A stretch of 64,000 nucleotides of DNA. Origin: Halopseudomonas oceani. Its GTDB lineage: Bacteria > Pseudomonadota > Gammaproteobacteria > Pseudomonadales > Pseudomonadaceae. Location of the stretch: assembly GCF_002903165.1 (NCBI RefSeq), contig NZ_PPSK01000001.1, positions 124,001 to 188,000 on the forward strand, in the 5' to 3' direction. This document shows, one piece after another, positions 17,188 to 28,314 of this stretch. The translations under genes and the position numbers were made by a program. Numbering within the stretch: the first letter of the stretch is position 1; each line of letters opens with the position of its first letter. The notes under the pieces were generated by a model. That model was given only the letters and a program-made list of their open reading frames with translations. It was not told where the DNA came from and searched no databases.

Positions 17188-18630
17188 ATGGTAGCCGATA
17201 TTGCTTATCTGCAAGAGCAACAGCAGTCCATCAGCAGCATGCAGAAGCTGTTCGAGGCGCAACGCGCCGCTTTTCGCAAGGCGCCCATACCCTCGGCTGA
17301 CGACCGCATTGAGCACCTGAAAGCGCTCAAGCAGGCCATCCTGAAACATCAGGAGGCCCTCATCACCGCCATCAACGAGGACTTCGGCCGCCGCTCTGCA
17401 GACGAAACCCGCCTGGCGGAAATCATGCCCTCACTGGAAGGCATTCACTACGCCAGCAAGCGCGTACGCCGCTGGATGAAACCATCAAAGCGCAAGGTTG
17501 GCCTGGCCTTCCAGCCAGCCAAGGCCCAAGTGGTCTATCAGCCGCTCGGCGTCATCGGCATCATAGTGCCCTGGAACTACCCACTGTTTCTCGCCATTGG
17601 CCCGCTGGTCACAGCGCTGTCTGCCGGTAACCGGGCGATGATCAAGATGAGCGAATCCACACCGCGCACGGCCGAGGTGCTGGAGCAAATGCTGAGCGAG
17701 ATCTTCCCCGAAGAGCAGGTCGCCGTCGTCACGGGCGAAGCCGATGTTGGGGTCGCCTTCTCGAAACTGCCATTCGATCATCTGCTGTTCACTGGTGCCA
17801 CCAGCATCGGGCGCCACGTGATGCGTGCAGCCGCCGACAACCTGACCCCGATCACCCTGGAGCTGGGTGGCAAATCACCGGCGATCATCTCAGCGGATGT
17901 ACCGCTCGCCGACGCCGCCGAACGCATTGCCTTCGGCAAGGCGATGAATGCTGGCCAGACCTGCGTCGCCCCCGACTACATTCTCTGTCCACGCGACCGG
18001 GTCGAGGCCTTGGCCGAGGCACTGCATCATCAGTTCACCGCGATGTATCCGAGCCTGCTCAACAATGCCGACTACACCCAGGTGGTCAATCCGCGTCAGT
18101 ACCAGCGCCTGCAGAGCTACCTCAGCGACGCGCAGGAAAAAGGCGCCCGCGTTCTGCCGGTCAACCCGGCCAACGAGGATCTGACCGGCACCCGCATCAT
18201 TGCGCCCACGGTACTGCTCGATGTCAGTGACGAGATGAAGGTGATGCAGGAGGAGATCTTCGGGCCGCTGCTGCCGATTCTGCCCTACGACCAACTGGAC
18301 GCCGCGCTCGACTACATCGCCGACCGCCCGCGCCCGCTCGCCCTGTACTATTTCGGTTATGACAAAGCCGAGCAGCAGCGCCTGATGGAGCAGACCCACG
18401 CTGGCGGCATGTGCGTCAACGATGCCGTGTTCCACGTTGCCCAGGATGACCTGCCGTTTGGCGGTGTCGGAGATTCCGGCATGGGCCACTACCACGGCCA
18501 CGAAGGTTTTCTCACCATGAGCAAAGCCAAGGGCGTGTACATCAAGCAGCGTTACAACGGCGCCAAGCCGATCTACCCGCCCTACGGCGGCAAGCTGCTG
18601 AAGCTGGTGTACAAGCTGTTCCTGCGCTAA
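17188..18630 (+). CDS. laoC: Coniferyl-aldehyde-type aldehyde dehydrogenase LaoC
   Basis: NAD(P)-dependent enzyme expected to turn fatty aldehydes, made by LaoA, into fatty acids. 480 residues: GVIGIIVPWNYPLFL and the nucleotide-binding GATSIGRHVMRAA, catalytic glutamate in LELGGKSPAII, catalytic cysteine in NAGQTCVAPDY, and EEIFGPLLPIL. A C-terminal hydrophobic/basic tail (GKLLKLVYKLFLR) could hold it at the membrane, as in other fatty aldehyde dehydrogenases. GGAGG precedes the ATG. First gene of the operon behind the candidate LaoR operator. Confidence 0.9.
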   Translation: MVADIAYLQEQQQSISSMQKLFEAQRAAFRKAPIPSADDRIEHLKALKQAILKHQEALITAINEDFGRRSADETRLAEIMPSLEGIHYASKRVRRWMKPSKRKVGLAFQPAKAQVVYQPLGVIGIIVPWNYPLFLAIGPLVTALSAGNRAMIKMSESTPRTAEVLEQMLSEIFPEEQVAVVTGEADVGVAFSKLPFDHLLFTGATSIGRHVMRAAADNLTPITLELGGKSPAIISADVPLADAAERIAFGKAMNAGQTCVAPDYILCPRDRVEALAEALHHQFTAMYPSLLNNADYTQVVNPRQYQRLQSYLSDAQEKGARVLPVNPANEDLTGTRIIAPTVLLDVSDEMKVMQEEIFGPLLPILPYDQLDAALDYIADRPRPLALYYFGYDKAEQQRLMEQTHAGGMCVNDAVFHVAQDDLPFGGVGDSGMGHYHGHEGFLTMSKAKGVYIKQRYNGAKPIYPPYGGKLLKLVYKLFLR

Positions 18631-18688
18631 ACGTGCGCCGATGCCACCCGGCAGGCCCACCCTGCCGGCAACAGGAAGAAGACTGATC

Positions 18689-19228
18689 ATGTCAGACAAC
18701 AATTCACCCGACCTCGACCGGCGCAGCCTGCTCAAGCTCGGCCTCGGTGCCAGTGTGATGCTCAGCACCGCTGGCCTGACCGCCACCCTGAGCGGCTGCA
18801 GCTCTGCCGGACCGGCCAGCAACCTGGCCGTACTGCGCGAATCCGACTTGCCCCTGCTCGCGGCGTTGTTTCCAGCCGCAGTCGGCCCGCACCCGGCCTT
18901 TAGCGAAAACAGCAACGCCATCGAACTGGCCATCGCCCAGCTTGACCATTCCCTGCATTACAGCTCGCCCTTCGTTCAGAGCGAGGTCTTGAACCTGTTG
19001 GGCATGCTCTCGATGCCACTGACTCGCGGCCCGCTGACCGGCATTTGGGGCGATCTGGCCAAGGCCAGTCCGGCCCAGCTTGAGGCCTTCCTGCTGCGCT
19101 GGCGCGACAGCCGCTTCGATATGCTGCGCAAAGGCCACAAGAGCCTGCTGCAACTGCTGCACATGGCCTGGTACGCCACGCCTCAGTCCTGGGCCGCCGT
19201 TGGCTACCCCGGTCCGCCCATCATCTGA
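18689..19228 (+). CDS. laoB: LaoB, small Tat-type accessory protein
   Basis: 179 residues with no catalytic motif I recognise. The N-terminus has a twin-arginine motif (DRRSLLKLGLG), a hydrophobic stretch and then LSGC, which could be a lipobox, so export by Tat and lipid attachment is plausible. It lies between laoC and laoA as in P. aeruginosa. Small Tat-type proteins beside membrane-linked GMC dehydrogenases often act as partners of the flavoprotein; that role here is inference. I used the ATG at 18689 (GGAAGAAG upstream) rather than 18641. Confidence 0.78.
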   Translation: MSDNNSPDLDRRSLLKLGLGASVMLSTAGLTATLSGCSSAGPASNLAVLRESDLPLLAALFPAAVGPHPAFSENSNAIELAIAQLDHSLHYSSPFVQSEVLNLLGMLSMPLTRGPLTGIWGDLAKASPAQLEAFLLRWRDSRFDMLRKGHKSLLQLLHMAWYATPQSWAAVGYPGPPII

Positions 19229-19249
19229 TTTCGATTGCAGGGAATTACC

Positions 19250-20839
19250 ATGCCCGTACCCGATCTATTTTTGCAGGGAATTGAGCGCGGCTGGCAGGTC
19301 ATAGACGCCAGCGCCCTCGACCAGGAAACGACCCTTGAAGCCGACGTCGTGATCATCGGCACCGGCGCCGGTGGCGGCACCAGCGCGGAAATTCTGGCCA
19401 ACGCCGGCCTGCGTGTGCTGCTGGTGGAAGAAGGCTCGCTGAAAACCTCCAGCGACTTCAAAAATGACGAAGGCAAGGCCTACGCCGAGCTGTATCAGGA
19501 AGGTGCCGCCCGAGCGACCGCCGATGCCGGTATTGGCATCCTGCAGGGCCGCACCGTCGGTGGCACCACCACCGTCAACTGGACCAGCAGCTTCCGCACC
19601 CCGGACCAGACCCTGGCCCACTGGGCCGAGGCGCACGACGTCAAGGGGCTGGACAGCGCCAGCATGGCGCCCTGGTTTGCCCGCATGGAAGAACGCCTCG
19701 GCGTTGCACCCTGGGCAGTCCCGCCGAATGCAAACAACGACGTGATCCGCCTGGGTTGCGAAAAGCTCGGCTACCACTGGAAAGTGATTCCGCGCAACGT
19801 TCGTGGCTGCTGGAACCTCGGCTACTGCGGCACCGGCTGTCCGACCAACGCCAAGCAGTCGATGCTGGTCACCACCCTGCCCGCGGCCCTGGAGAAAGGT
19901 GCGGTGCTGGTACACAGCGCTCGCGCCGAGCGCCTGGTGTTTGATGGCGACCGCATCAGCGAGGTGGAATGCCGGGCAATGGACGCCACCCTGAGCAAGC
20001 CCGCAGGTCAGCGTCTGCGCCTGCGCGGCCGCCACATCGTGCTGTCCGGTGGCGGCATTAACAATCCAGCGCTGCTGCTGCGCTCGAAGGCGCCGGATCC
20101 GCACGACCGGGTCGGCAAACGCACCTTCCTGCATCCGGTCAACCTGACCCTGGCCCAGTACGACCGCGACATCCACGGCTACTATGGTGCGCCACAGTCA
20201 ATTTACTCAGACCACTTTCAGTGGGATCAAGGCACCACCGGCCCGGTCGGCTACAAGCTGGAAGTGCCGCCGATGCAGCCGAGCCTGACCTCCACCCTGA
20301 TGGGCGGCTTTGGCATGCAGCATTTGCACCGCATGGCGTCGCTGCCACAGAGCAACATCCTGCTGGCGCTGCTGCGCGACGGTTTCCACGAACAGAGCCA
20401 GGGCGGCACCGTGGCACTGCGCGACAACGGCGACCCGGTGCTCGACTATCCGATCACAGACTATCTCTGGGACGGTCTGCGCCGCGCCTTCCTCAGCATG
20501 GGTGAAATCCAGTTCGCCGCCGGTGCCAGAGCGGTGATGCCGAGCCACGCCCACGGCCATCTGAGTACCAGCTGGGCCGACTATCAGGAACAGGTCGCCA
20601 GCCTGAGCTACCGTCTGCACGACGTCCGGCTGGCGAGCGCCCACGTCATGGGCGGCTGTGCCATGGGCGAGGACCCTACTCGGGCGGTGGTGGACAGCGC
20701 CGGGCGCCATCACCAACTGGAAAACCTGTCGATCATCGACGGTTCGCTGTTCCCGACCAGTATCGGCGCCAACCCGCAGCTGTCGATCTACGGCCTTGCC
20801 GCGCGGCTGGCCAGTCAGCTGGCCAGCGACCTCAGCTGA
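19250..20839 (+). CDS. laoA: GMC-type long-chain alcohol dehydrogenase LaoA
   Basis: 529-residue flavoprotein expected to oxidise long-chain aliphatic alcohols to aldehydes for LaoC. FAD-binding DVVIIGTGAGGGTSAEIL with the ribose acidic residue in LLVEEG, GMC motif GRTVGGTTTVNWTSSFRTP, a Cys-rich segment (GCWNLGYCGTGCPTNAKQS), and the C-terminal GMC domain with the catalytic-site histidine region SAHVMGGCAMG and GANPQLSIYGLAARLA. CAGGGA lies eight bases before the chosen ATG. Last gene of the lao operon, ended by a strong hairpin. Confidence 0.9.
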   Translation: MPVPDLFLQGIERGWQVIDASALDQETTLEADVVIIGTGAGGGTSAEILANAGLRVLLVEEGSLKTSSDFKNDEGKAYAELYQEGAARATADAGIGILQGRTVGGTTTVNWTSSFRTPDQTLAHWAEAHDVKGLDSASMAPWFARMEERLGVAPWAVPPNANNDVIRLGCEKLGYHWKVIPRNVRGCWNLGYCGTGCPTNAKQSMLVTTLPAALEKGAVLVHSARAERLVFDGDRISEVECRAMDATLSKPAGQRLRLRGRHIVLSGGGINNPALLLRSKAPDPHDRVGKRTFLHPVNLTLAQYDRDIHGYYGAPQSIYSDHFQWDQGTTGPVGYKLEVPPMQPSLTSTLMGGFGMQHLHRMASLPQSNILLALLRDGFHEQSQGGTVALRDNGDPVLDYPITDYLWDGLRRAFLSMGEIQFAAGARAVMPSHAHGHLSTSWADYQEQVASLSYRLHDVRLASAHVMGGCAMGEDPTRAVVDSAGRHHQLENLSIIDGSLFPTSIGANPQLSIYGLAARLASQLASDLS

Positions 20840-20842
20840 CTA

Positions 20843-21700
<858 letters not shown>

Positions 21701-21702
21701 CC

Positions 21703-23424
21703 ATGATCAGTCTCAGCGTGCGCACGCTCACCCGCCTGCTCGGCCTCACCGCCCTGCTGGCGCTCGCCGCGCCGCTGCAGGCAGCCGACGGCCCCGGCCG
21801 CAACGCCGTAGCCAGCGCCCACCCGGTAGCGACCAAAGCGGGTCTGCAAATCATGGCCGACGGCGGCAACGCCTTTGATGCGGCTGTCGCCGTCGCCGCC
21901 ACGCTGGCGGTCGTCGAGCCATACAGTTCCGGCATTGGCGGCGGCGGCTTCTTCCTGCTGCGCCAGCCCGCCAACAGCGAACAACCTTACCGGTTCATCG
22001 ATGCCCGCGAGACCGCGCCGGGCCGAGCAGGCCGCGACCTTTACCGCGACGCCAGCGGCAAGGTGCAGCGCGATCCGGCGATCAATGGTCCGCTTGCCGC
22101 TGGCATCCCCGGCATACCTGCCGCACTGGTCCACCTCGCCACCCATTATGGCCGCCTGCCGCTGGCTCAGTCCCTGGCGCCAGCCATCGATGCCGCCGAA
22201 AACGGCTTCACCAGCAGTGAGCACTATCGCACCCTGGTCGGCTACCGACTGGAAGCCATGCAGCGTGACGCCGAGACCACTCGGCTGTTTCTGCGCAATA
22301 ACCAGGCACCCGAGGTCGGCACGCTGATCACCCAGCCGGAGCTGGCTGAGACCCTGCGCGCCATTGCCAGCGAAGGACGCGACGGCTTCTATCGTGGCCC
22401 CGTTGCTGAACGGCTGCTGAGCGGCGTTCAGGCCGCCGGCGGCGTCTGGCAGCAGCAGGATCTGGATAACTATCGGGTCATTGAGCGCAGTCCGATCCGC
22501 TTTGTCAGTGGTGGCTATCAGGTCATCAGCGCGCCACTGCCGTCCGCTGGCGGCATCGCCCTGGCCGGTATTCTGCAGGCGCTGCCCGCACTACCTGCCA
22601 GCCCCAATCGCTCGATTGCGCAGACTCACCAACTGGTCGAGCTGATGCGCCGTGTCTACCGCGACCGTGCCATGCTGCTAGGCGACAACGACTTTGTGCC
22701 CGTGCCGGTGGCCGAGCTGACCTCCAAGGCCTACGCCGTGGCAATGGCCCGGGATATCGACCCCGAGCGCGCCACCCGCAGCAGTGAACTCGGCCCACTG
22801 CGCGACTTCCATGAAGGCACCAACACCACCCACTTCTCGCTGATCGATGCCGATGGCAATGCCGTCGCCGCCACCCTGAGCATCAACCTGCCGTTCGGCG
22901 CGGCCTTCACCCCGCCCGGCACCGGCGTACTACTCAACAACGAGATGGACGATTTCGCTGCCGACCCGAGCGGCAGCAACGCGTATGGTCTGGCCGGCAG
23001 TGAGGCCAACGCGATTGCACCCGGCAAGCGTCCGTTGTCGAGCATGACCCCGACCATGCTGGAAAACGACCGCCAACTCGCGCTGCTCGGCACCCCTGGC
23101 GGCAGCCGCATCATCACCATGGTGCTGTTGGGCGCACTGGAAGCCATGCACGGTGAGCCGGTCGAGCGCTGGGTCAGCCGCCCGCGCTTTCACCATCAGT
23201 ACCTGCCGGACTACATTCAGGTCGAAGACGCCGCCTTCACCGAGCAGCAGCGTCAGGCGCTGGAAGCAATGGGGCATCGGATCGAACCAGTGGGCCGTGA
23301 CTACGGCAACATGCACGCGGTGTCCTGGGACAAGGCAACCAACCGCGTCTCCGCAGCCAGTGATCCTCGCGGTATCGGCGCCGCCAGCGTGCAGGCGCAG
23401 GCGGCACCGGTACCAAGCGAATAA
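21703..23424 (+). CDS. ggt: Gamma-glutamyltranspeptidase
   Basis: Periplasmic Ntn-hydrolase that cleaves or transfers the gamma-glutamyl group of glutathione. 573 residues with a signal peptide (ends near PLQAA). Self-cleavage should occur before Thr375 in NTTHFSLID, giving a large and a small subunit; Thr375 becomes the nucleophile. Other family signatures are SSGIGGGGFFLL, NEMDDFAADPSGSN and PLSSMTPTMLE, and TPGGSRI near the end. Begins two bases after the ferredoxin stop. Confidence 0.96.
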   Translation: MISLSVRTLTRLLGLTALLALAAPLQAADGPGRNAVASAHPVATKAGLQIMADGGNAFDAAVAVAATLAVVEPYSSGIGGGGFFLLRQPANSEQPYRFIDARETAPGRAGRDLYRDASGKVQRDPAINGPLAAGIPGIPAALVHLATHYGRLPLAQSLAPAIDAAENGFTSSEHYRTLVGYRLEAMQRDAETTRLFLRNNQAPEVGTLITQPELAETLRAIASEGRDGFYRGPVAERLLSGVQAAGGVWQQQDLDNYRVIERSPIRFVSGGYQVISAPLPSAGGIALAGILQALPALPASPNRSIAQTHQLVELMRRVYRDRAMLLGDNDFVPVPVAELTSKAYAVAMARDIDPERATRSSELGPLRDFHEGTNTTHFSLIDADGNAVAATLSINLPFGAAFTPPGTGVLLNNEMDDFAADPSGSNAYGLAGSEANAIAPGKRPLSSMTPTMLENDRQLALLGTPGGSRIITMVLLGALEAMHGEPVERWVSRPRFHHQYLPDYIQVEDAAFTEQQRQALEAMGHRIEPVGRDYGNMHAVSWDKATNRVSAASDPRGIGAASVQAQAAPVPSE

Positions 23425-23466
23425 CCCGGCAACAAACCAACCGCATCACGACGCAAAGGTATTCGT

Positions 23467-24264
23467 ATAAAAACCTTTATCTACGAGTTCTGGCGTTTCG
23501 GTCTCAAACAGGCCTATGCCTGCCTGTTCGGCGGTTTTTTGTTGCTGGTGATGGTGGTGACCCGCTACTGGTACCCGATTGAAGGGCTGCACCGTTACGA
23601 CTTCATCTTCCTCGCCGCGATCGGCTTTCAGCTATTTATGCTGGCCGCGCGTTTGGAAACCCTGCGCGAGTCCATGGTGATTGTGGTGTTTCATGTCACC
23701 GCCACGATCATGGAGCTGTTCAAGACCTCGGATGCCATCGGCTCCTGGCAGTACCCGGAGGCGTACCTGTTTGGTATCGGTAACGTGCCTTTGTTTACCG
23801 GTTTCATGTACAGCGCGGTGGGTAGCTATATCGCCCGCGTCTGGCGCCTTTTTGACTTTCAATACACCCACTACCCGGTGCACTGGCAGACCGTGGTACT
23901 GGTCATCCTGATCTACCTCAACTTCTTTACCCATCACTTTGTCTGGGATTTGCGCTGGGTATTACTGGCGACCACGGCCTACCTCTTCTGGCGGACGCAA
24001 ATTCATTTCAAGATCAGCAAGACCCATCGCTGGATGCCCTTGCTGCTAGGCTGGTTTCTGGTGGCGCTGTTCATCTGGATTGCCGAAAACATCGCCACCT
24101 ACGCCAACATCTGGGTCTACCCCAACCAGAAAGAACAGTGGCACATGGTCTCTCTGGCCAAACTGAGCTCTTGGTATCTATTGATGCTGCTGAGCTTTGT
24201 CCTGGTGTCGCTGATCAACAACCCGGTCACGCGCGTGCCAAGCAACCCAGTCCAAGGGCGATAG
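23467..24264 (+). CDS. DUF817 family integral membrane protein, no canonical start codon
   Basis: About 265 residues with seven or eight membrane helices; function unknown. The conserved start of the family ([20 protein letters not shown]) is encoded at 23476-23535, but no ATG, GTG or TTG lies between the ggt stop (same frame, 23422-23424) and that segment. The best ribosome site, AAAGGT at 23455-23460, is six bases before an ATA at 23467 followed by AAA ACC, exactly where ATG would be expected. Candidates are a rare ATA or ATT (23461) start, a base error, or a start mutation. The first standard codon is a TTG at 23539, inside helix 1. Confidence 0.75.
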   Translation: MKTFIYEFWRFGLKQAYACLFGGFLLLVMVVTRYWYPIEGLHRYDFIFLAAIGFQLFMLAARLETLRESMVIVVFHVTATIMELFKTSDAIGSWQYPEAYLFGIGNVPLFTGFMYSAVGSYIARVWRLFDFQYTHYPVHWQTVVLVILIYLNFFTHHFVWDLRWVLLATTAYLFWRTQIHFKISKTHRWMPLLLGWFLVALFIWIAENIATYANIWVYPNQKEQWHMVSLAKLSSWYLLMLLSFVLVSLINNPVTRVPSNPVQGR

Positions 24265-24337
24265 AACTCGAGTTCACCACCCTATATCGGCCAATCGCCC
24301 AAGCGAGCGCAGCACGGCTGCTGTTGTCACCAGGCAG

Positions 24338-24374
24338 AAAAAAGCCGGACCACGATATCGCTGGTCCGGCTTTT
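24338..24374. terminator. Bidirectional rho-independent terminator
   Basis: AAAAGCCGGACCA and TGGTCCGGCTTTT form a 13-bp stem around a 9-base loop, with A- and T-runs on the two sides. It separates the convergent DUF817 and transporter genes. Confidence 0.85.
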
Positions 24375-24400
24375 CATACGCATCTGAACGCGAAGGAGAC

Positions 24401-25846
24401 TCAGCCCGTCCAGCCTACCACTTGGGCATAGATAACAAAGCACAGGGAAATGCCGATCCAGATGCCGAACAGCGGCAGGAAAAAACGTACCCAGCGATCC
24501 CAGGTGACACCGCCCAGCGCCAGTGTGGCCATAAAGTAGCCCGAGGTCGGATACAGGATGTTCGACAGACCGTCACCCAACTGATACGCCAACACCGCCG
24601 TTTGCCGAGTTACACCAATCAGATCAGACAACGGCGCCATGATCGGCATGGTCACCAGTGCCTGTCCGCTTCCGGACGGAATGACAAAGTTGAAAGCCAC
24701 TTGGGAGATAAACATGCCCACTGCGGCCAGCGTCTCGGGGAAAGAACCAACCAGATTGCCCAGGCCAAATACCAAGGTATCCATTACCTGCCCCTGCTCG
24801 AGCATCACCGCAACGGCACGGGCGAGGCCACAAATCATGGCGCCAACCAAGACCTCGCGAAATCCACGGTTGAACGCTTCGCAGATATTGCCCAACGACA
24901 GGCCAGCGATCATACCCACAGCCACACCCATGATGACGAACAGACCCGCCATCTCCATCATGAACCAGCCACGCGTCAGCACGCCCCAGACCATCACCGC
25001 GAAGAAACCCAGCGCCGCCATGCCTGCCCAGAACTGACGGGGACTGAAGTGCATCGGCTCACCGATTTCCTCGTTCTGATAATGGCGACGCTTCTCGGCT
25101 TCCTTGCTGTCACCGGCCATCAGGCTCAATTCGGGGTTGGCGCGCACCTTCAAGGCATAGCGAGTGATATAGAGTACACCTGACCCGACCAGCAGCAGGA
25201 ACAGCAGCGAGCGCAAACCGGCACCAGAGTAGATCGGCACCTCGGCGATCATCTGACCCAGGCCGGTGTTGATCGGGTTGAGCACCCCAGCGGAGAACCC
25301 GGCGGTCGTCGCCAGCAGCGCGACGCCCACTGCAGTAATACTGTCAAAACGCAGTGCGATCATCAGCGGCAGGATAACCGGCACATAGACCAACGCCAGT
25401 TCCTGGGTGCCAATCAGTGTTGCCACCACCGAAAAGGTCAGCATCAGCACCGGCAGAATAAGCACGGAGCGGTTGGCAAAGCGGCGGGTCAGCTTATCCA
25501 CGGCGATGTCGATCACGCCAGTGGTGCGGATGACCATGAACATGCCGCCGATAATGAAGGTGAAAAATACCACCATGGAAGCATCGACCAGGCCCTGCGG
25601 AATCGCCAGCATGAACTGTTCGAGGCTGACCGGGGTTGCCTCGACCTGGCGGTAACTCTCGGGGTTGATTGCGACCCGGCCATTCTCCAAGGTCACGCGA
25701 TCGTAAAGCCCCGCAGGGATAAAGTGCGTCAGCACCGCTGCGATAGCGGTAAATACAAAAAGAATGACGTAGATGTGCGGCATCTGAAAACCGACACGCT
25801 CTTCTACGACCGCCTCGTCGCTCATATTGCTGTTGTTATCGGCCAC
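24401..25846 (-). CDS. YfcC-family (DcuC-like) membrane transporter
   Basis: 481 residues with about twelve membrane segments. It resembles the YfcC/C4-dicarboxylate anaerobic carrier-like family: IIGGMFMVIRTTGVIDIAV, a first half ending GTQELALVYVPVILPL, a re-entrant-like NPINTGLGQMIAEVP, and SQVAFNFVIPSGSGQALVTM in the second half. The substrate cannot be read from sequence; amino acids, peptides or dicarboxylates are all possible for the family. Start is a GTG preceded at eight bases by GGAG. Single-gene unit. The 281 bp upstream, to fusA2, hold no other gene. Confidence 0.85.
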   Translation of the reverse strand: MADNNSNMSDEAVVEERVGFQMPHIYVILFVFTAIAAVLTHFIPAGLYDRVTLENGRVAINPESYRQVEATPVSLEQFMLAIPQGLVDASMVVFFTFIIGGMFMVIRTTGVIDIAVDKLTRRFANRSVLILPVLMLTFSVVATLIGTQELALVYVPVILPLMIALRFDSITAVGVALLATTAGFSAGVLNPINTGLGQMIAEVPIYSGAGLRSLLFLLLVGSGVLYITRYALKVRANPELSLMAGDSKEAEKRRHYQNEEIGEPMHFSPRQFWAGMAALGFFAVMVWGVLTRGWFMMEMAGLFVIMGVAVGMIAGLSLGNICEAFNRGFREVLVGAMICGLARAVAVMLEQGQVMDTLVFGLGNLVGSFPETLAAVGMFISQVAFNFVIPSGSGQALVTMPIMAPLSDLIGVTRQTAVLAYQLGDGLSNILYPTSGYFMATLALGGVTWDRWVRFFLPLFGIWIGISLCFVIYAQVVGWTG

Positions 25847-26084
25847 GGCTGTTCTCCGCTGGGTAGTTTGATGTCAAGGTGATTTACAACACTGCAGTTG
25901 CAGGAAAAAAGGCGACACCTTAACAGCCGTGCCGCGCGCACGCGCTCAGATAAACCGAGCTGATGCCGCTTGATTGCGCACAGCTATAAACAATCAACGC
26001 CCGCATAGTGCCATCGCCAGACAGACGGCAGGGGCCTTAACACTATTTCATCGTAAAAGCCGAGAGTTTCTTTTTCGATTCCTG

Positions 26085-26090
26085 TATATT
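26085..26090 (+). promoter_or_regulatory. Possible -10 box of fusA2
   Basis: TATATT preceded by an AT-rich tract (TTTCTTTTTCGATT), 37 bp ahead of the fusA2 ATG. No convincing -35 at standard spacing. Confidence 0.3.
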
Positions 26091-26127
26091 GACCGCCTGT
26101 TTTTTCACCCGGCTATCAGAGAGTGCC

Positions 26128-28212
26128 ATGACTGATCTATCCCTCTACCGTAATATTGGTATCTTCGCCCACGTTGATGCCGGTAAGACAACTACTACCG
26201 AACGTATCCTCAAACTCACCGGCAAGATCCACAAGCTGGGTGAAGTACACGAGGGTGAGTCCACCACAGACTTCATGGAACAGGAAGCCGAGCGCGGTAT
26301 TACCATTCAGTCCGCTGCTGTCAGCTGCTTCTGGAAAGGCCACCGTTTCAACGTCATCGACACCCCCGGCCACGTTGACTTCACCGTAGAAGTGTATCGT
26401 TCGCTGAAAGTACTCGACGGCGGTATCGGCGTATTCTGTGGTTCCGGCGGCGTTGAGCCCCAGTCCGAAACCAACTGGCGCTACGCGAACGACTCCAAAG
26501 TTTCCCGTCTGATCTTCGTCAACAAGCTGGACCGTATCGGCGCAGACTTCATCCGCGTGACCGAGCAGGTCAAGAACGTGCTGGGCGCCAAGCCGCTGAT
26601 CATGACCCTGCCGATTGGCCGCGAAGACACCTTCTCCGGTGTGGTTGACCTGCTGACCCGCAAAGCCTACATCTGGGACGAAACCGGACAACCGGAAAAC
26701 TACAAGGTTGAAGACGTACCGGCCGACATGGCCGACGACGTCGAAATGTACCGCGAACAGCTGATCGAAATGGCTGTCGAAATGGACGACGACCTGATGA
26801 TGGCGTACATGGACGGCGAAGAGCCGGCCATCGACGACATCAAGCGCTGCATCCGCAAGGGCACTCTGGAACTGGCATTCTTCCCGACCTACTGCGGTTC
26901 TGCGTTCAAGAACAAGGGCATGCAACTGCTGCTCGACGCCGTTGTTGACTACCTGCCGTCCCCGACTGAGGTTAACCCGCAGCCGCTGACCGACGAAGAA
27001 GGCAACCCGACCGGCAAGTTCGCCATCGTGTCTGCCGACGAACCCTTCCGCGCCCTGGCATTCAAGATCATGGACGACCGTTTCGGCGCCCTGACCTTCT
27101 GCCGCATCTACTCCGGCAAGCTGGCCAAGGGTGACACCATCCTGAACTCCTTCACCGGCAAGACCGAGCGCGTCGGCCGTATGGTGGAGATGCAGGCAGA
27201 CGAGCGGAATGAACTGACCAGCGCCCAGGCCGGTGACATCATCGCCATCGTTGGCATGAAAAACGTTCAGACCGGTCACACCCTGTGTGATCCGAAGGAC
27301 CCCTGCACCCTGGAAGCGATGGTCTTCCCCGAGCCGGTAATCTCCATCTCCGTTGAGCCGAAGGACAAAGGCTCCACCGAGAAAATGGGTATCGCGATCG
27401 GCAAGATGGTTGCAGAAGATCCGACCTTCCGCGTTGAGACTGATCCGGATTCCGGCGAAACCATCCTCAAGGGCATGGGCGAGCTGCACCTGGACATCAA
27501 GGTCGACATCCTCAAGCGTACCTATGGCGTTGAACTGGTTGTTGGTCAGCCGCAGGTGGCCTACCGCGAGACCATTACTCGCGAGATCGCCGACAGCTAC
27601 ACCCACAAGAAGCAGTCTGGTGGTTCCGGCCAGTACGGTAAGATCGACTACGTCATCCGTCCCGGCGAGCCGAACTCCGGCTTCACCTTCAAGTCCAGCG
27701 TTGTTGGCGGTAACGTTCCGAAGGAATACTTCCCGGCCATCGAGAAGGGCTTCGCCTCTTTGATGGACACTGGCCCGCTGGCTGGCTTCCCGGTTCTGGA
27801 TGTTTCCTTCGAACTGACTGACGGTGGCTACCACGCCGTTGACTCCTCGGCCATCGCGTTCGAAATCGCGGCCAAGGGTGCGTTCCGTCAGTCCATGCCG
27901 AAGGCCGGCCCGCAGATGCTGGAGCCGATCATGAAGGTTGACGTGTTCACTCCTGAAGACCACGTTGGTGACGTTATCGGTGACCTGAACCGTCGTCGCG
28001 GCATGATCGCAGGCCAGGAAGCCGGTGTAACTGGCGTCCGCATCAAGGCCGATGTACCGCTGGCAGAAATGTTCGGCTACATCAGCACCCTGCGTACCAT
28101 GACTTCCGGTCGCGGTCAGTTCTCCATGGAGTTCTCGCACTACTCCGCGTGCCCGGCCAACGTTGCCGAAGCCGTGATCGCGAAGGAAAAAGAGAAGCGC
28201 GCAGCCAAATAA
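26128..28212 (+). CDS. fusA2: Second elongation factor G (EF-G2/FusA2 type)
   Basis: 694-residue translational GTPase. G motifs are [15 protein letters not shown] (P-loop), RGITIQSAA (switch I), DTPGHVDF and [10 protein letters not shown]; domains II-V follow in order, with [10 protein letters not shown] in domain IV and RRGMIAGQE in domain V. It stands alone rather than in the rpsL-rpsG-fusA-tuf operon, so it should be the extra paralogue that Pseudomonas carries beside fusA1. Codon use is strongly biased (many GTT, GGT, CGT, AAG), consistent with high expression. The split of translocation and recycling between the paralogues cannot be read here. Confidence 0.92.
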   Translation: MTDLSLYRNIGIFAHVDAGKTTTTERILKLTGKIHKLGEVHEGESTTDFMEQEAERGITIQSAAVSCFWKGHRFNVIDTPGHVDFTVEVYRSLKVLDGGIGVFCGSGGVEPQSETNWRYANDSKVSRLIFVNKLDRIGADFIRVTEQVKNVLGAKPLIMTLPIGREDTFSGVVDLLTRKAYIWDETGQPENYKVEDVPADMADDVEMYREQLIEMAVEMDDDLMMAYMDGEEPAIDDIKRCIRKGTLELAFFPTYCGSAFKNKGMQLLLDAVVDYLPSPTEVNPQPLTDEEGNPTGKFAIVSADEPFRALAFKIMDDRFGALTFCRIYSGKLAKGDTILNSFTGKTERVGRMVEMQADERNELTSAQAGDIIAIVGMKNVQTGHTLCDPKDPCTLEAMVFPEPVISISVEPKDKGSTEKMGIAIGKMVAEDPTFRVETDPDSGETILKGMGELHLDIKVDILKRTYGVELVVGQPQVAYRETITREIADSYTHKKQSGGSGQYGKIDYVIRPGEPNSGFTFKSSVVGGNVPKEYFPAIEKGFASLMDTGPLAGFPVLDVSFELTDGGYHAVDSSAIAFEIAAKGAFRQSMPKAGPQMLEPIMKVDVFTPEDHVGDVIGDLNRRRGMIAGQEAGVTGVRIKADVPLAEMFGYISTLRTMTSGRGQFSMEFSHYSACPANVAEAVIAKEKEKRAAK

Positions 28213-28234
28213 GGCTCGCGTTACTCGGCAGTAA

Positions 28235-28271
28235 CAAAAAACGCCTGATGCGCTGCATCAGGCGTTTTTTT
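28235..28271. terminator. Strong bidirectional terminator after fusA2
   Basis: A long stem built on ACGCCTGATGC and GCATCAGGCGT, with six A before and seven T after, directly follows fusA2 and faces the convergent Na/Pi gene. Confidence 0.92.
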
Positions 28272-28314
28272 ATGTCTGTGATTTACCGCGAACAATGCGC
28301 CACACCGCAGCTGT

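Noticed and set aside
25847-26127. Possible small gene between the transporter and fusA2
   Set aside because: No open frame with a ribosome site or recognisable product; it appears to hold only promoters.
26137-28140. 667-codon open frame antisense to fusA2
   Set aside because: It mirrors the codon bias of the EF-G gene, whose domains are complete; the antisense translation has no recognisable domain.
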